DNA of 22,519 bases, taken from assembly GCA_937911235.1 (NCBI GenBank), contig CALDPN010000077.1, forward strand, positions 1-22,519, given 5' to 3'. The stretch is from an uncultured Bacteroidales bacterium (GTDB taxonomy: Bacteria > Bacteroidota > Bacteroidia > Bacteroidales > Paludibacteraceae). Made by a program: the position numbers and the translations under genes. How positions within the stretch are numbered: position 1 is the first letter of the stretch; every line of letters begins with the position of its first letter. The notes under the pieces were generated by a model. It did no database searches. It saw nothing but the letters and a program-made list of their open reading frames with translations, and had not been told where the DNA came from. Below are positions 21,409 through 22,519 of this stretch, piece by piece.

Positions 21409-22272
21409 ATGTACGCACCTTCGGAATTAATCTTAAATGCTGATGGATCGGTGTTTCATTTGCATTTGTTGCCTGAGCAAATTTCTGACAAAATAATACT
21501 TGTTGGCGACCAAAATAGGGTAGATCTTGTGGCTTCGTTTTTCGATACCATAGAATGTCGTGTGGAAAATAGAGAGTTTAGAACGGTGACGGGCTCTTAT
21601 AAAGGCAAACGCCTAACTGTGCTTTCCACTGGCATAGGTACAGACAATATTGATATTGTACTTACAGAACTTGATGCACTTGTAAATATCGATCTGGCGA
21701 GCCGCGAAGATAAGGCAGAAAAGACTTCGCTTACACTTGTGAGAATTGGTACTTCTGGTGGACTTCAAGAGTTTGTTCCAGAAGGAACTTTCGTAGCTTC
21801 GGAATACTCGCTTGGTTTTGATGGATTGATAAACTATTATGCAGATAGTGAGAAGGTTATAGAGGCAGATTTTAGCGAAGCATTTATTTCTCAAACTGGT
21901 TATTCTTCAAAATTTGCATACCCATACGTGGTGAAAGATTCAGAAGAATTGCTATCGCGCATTGCAGCAGATGATATGGTGCGTGGAGTTACGATTTCTG
22001 CTCCAGGATTTTATGGTCCGCAGGGTAGGGCTATTCGTTTGCCACTTTTAGACGCCGAGCTAAACAATAAAATTATAAACTTTGATTATAAGGGCAATAA
22101 AATAACCAACTTTGAAATGGAAGGCTCAGCCATTGCAGGCCTTTCTGCTATGCTTGGTCACAAGGCCCTTACTATCTGCCTCATCATCGCCAACCGCTTT
22201 GGCAAACGCTTCATTGGCGACTACAAACCCTATATGAAAAAACTGATAGAAACAGTGCTAGAGAGGATATAA
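21409..22272 (+). CDS. Nucleoside phosphorylase (uridine phosphorylase-like)
   Basis: 287 residues, PNP/UDP phosphorylase family: reversible phosphorolysis of nucleosides for base salvage. Seen: GDQNRVDLVASFFD (phosphate-binding N-terminus), STGIGTDNIDIVLTEL, LVRIGTSGGLQ, a long middle segment containing APGFYGPQGR, and NFEMEGSAIAGL, where Glu contacts the ribose. These place it close to uridine phosphorylases; base preference was not determined. A weak -7 box, TATATTTA, lies at 21383-21390. Its stop lies two bases from the convergent ZIP gene stop, with no terminator between. Confidence 0.9.
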   Translation: MYAPSELILNADGSVFHLHLLPEQISDKIILVGDQNRVDLVASFFDTIECRVENREFRTVTGSYKGKRLTVLSTGIGTDNIDIVLTELDALVNIDLASREDKAEKTSLTLVRIGTSGGLQEFVPEGTFVASEYSLGFDGLINYYADSEKVIEADFSEAFISQTGYSSKFAYPYVVKDSEELLSRIAADDMVRGVTISAPGFYGPQGRAIRLPLLDAELNNKIINFDYKGNKITNFEMEGSAIAGLSAMLGHKALTICLIIANRFGKRFIGDYKPYMKKLIETVLERI

Positions 22273-22274
22273 TA

Positions 22275-22514
22275 TTACATTGCGCCTTCCATGAAGACTA
22301 GGGTCATGAAGCCGGCTAGGAGGGCGTATGTGGCTGCTTTGTGGTAGCCGTGGGCGTGAGTTTCAGGAATCATCTCATCGCTCACCACATACAGCATGGT
22401 TCCTCCGGCGAGAGAGAGCATGAACGGCAGGGCAAAGGAAAATACCGAAACCAATGCAAAGATTAAAAATAGAGTTAAAGCTTTAAAAGATATTGTAGGT
22501 TTAATTAAAAGCGA
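22275..22514 (-). pseudogene. ZIP-family metal transporter, C-terminal fragment
   Basis: Open frame ending TAA at 22275. The last 55 or so residues match the end of ZIP/GufA zinc transporters: ALPFMLSLAGGTMLYVVSDE, then MIPETHAHGYHKAATYALL, then AGFMTLVFMEGAM, with the Glu and His residues of the metal site. Further upstream (beyond about 22440) the frame reads SFKALTLFLIFA without the PIGALLG-type segment expected there, and it meets an in-frame TAA at 22515-22517. The transporter is therefore broken within the window: a truncation, an insertion or an assembly join. Confidence 0.7.
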
Positions 22515-22519
22515 TTATA
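22437..22519 (+). other. AT-rich right-edge segment, possible transposase C-terminal codons
   Basis: Base composition drops from GC-rich to very AT-rich. On the plus strand one frame is open to the edge and reads ENTETNAKIKNRVKALKD, then IVGLIKSDY, which loosely resembles the TNxKIENxNxxxKxIK helix of DDE transposases (ISL3-like). Too short to identify. Confidence 0.2.

Overview
The window reads as chromosomal DNA of an anaerobic, low-GC member of the Bacteroidales (Bacteroidota). Supporting signs are several promoters of the Bacteroidota form TTTG-N18..20-TAnnTTTG, a secreted amylase ending in a type IX secretion (T9SS) C-terminal domain, pyruvate:ferredoxin oxidoreductase, SPII lipoproteins beginning C-E-K, and a degenerate member of the S46 dipeptidyl-peptidase family. 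I saw no rRNA, CRISPR array or complete insertion sequence. All calls come from reading the sequence; no database search was run.

Layout. 1-1669 (minus): the 5' end of nifJ/PFOR, preceded by rho. 1793-4616 (minus): a secreted alpha-amylase with its own promoter and terminator. 4658-8498 (minus): a three-gene run of pseudo-S46 peptidase, pdxB and truA, whose gene boundaries carry a GAGTTAG heptamer repeat. 8537-11605 (plus): an ABC-F ATPase and an endonuclease/exonuclease/phosphatase-family lipoprotein, closed by a hairpin terminator.

11687-15448 (minus) is a visibly AT-richer accessory block. It holds two paralogous lipoproteins (Big2-like domain, EF-hand-like loop, leucine-rich C-terminus), each followed two bases later by a small ORF that looks frame-damaged, with an unrecognised 325-residue protein between them. 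It abuts a tRNA-Cys gene, and upstream of the first lipoprotein there is what looks like the last codons of a second copy of the unknown gene. The block therefore looks like a decayed tandem array beside a tRNA gene. This is the best candidate for undescribed biology in the window.

15585-17105: tRNA-Cys (minus), then a membrane-anchored TPR protein overlapping ribH (plus). 17109-21348 (minus): purU, hisH, hisA, hisF, hisIE and ftsE in a tightly overlapping run covering the late steps of histidine synthesis. 21409-22272 (plus): a nucleoside phosphorylase. 22275-22519: the C-terminal end of a ZIP metal transporter that breaks off at about 22440, where base composition changes abruptly.

Most genes are housekeeping: transcription termination, B6 and riboflavin cofactors, histidine, tRNA modification, one-carbon metabolism and division. 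The surface-related parts are the amylase, the phosphatase-family lipoprotein and the duplicated lipoprotein block.
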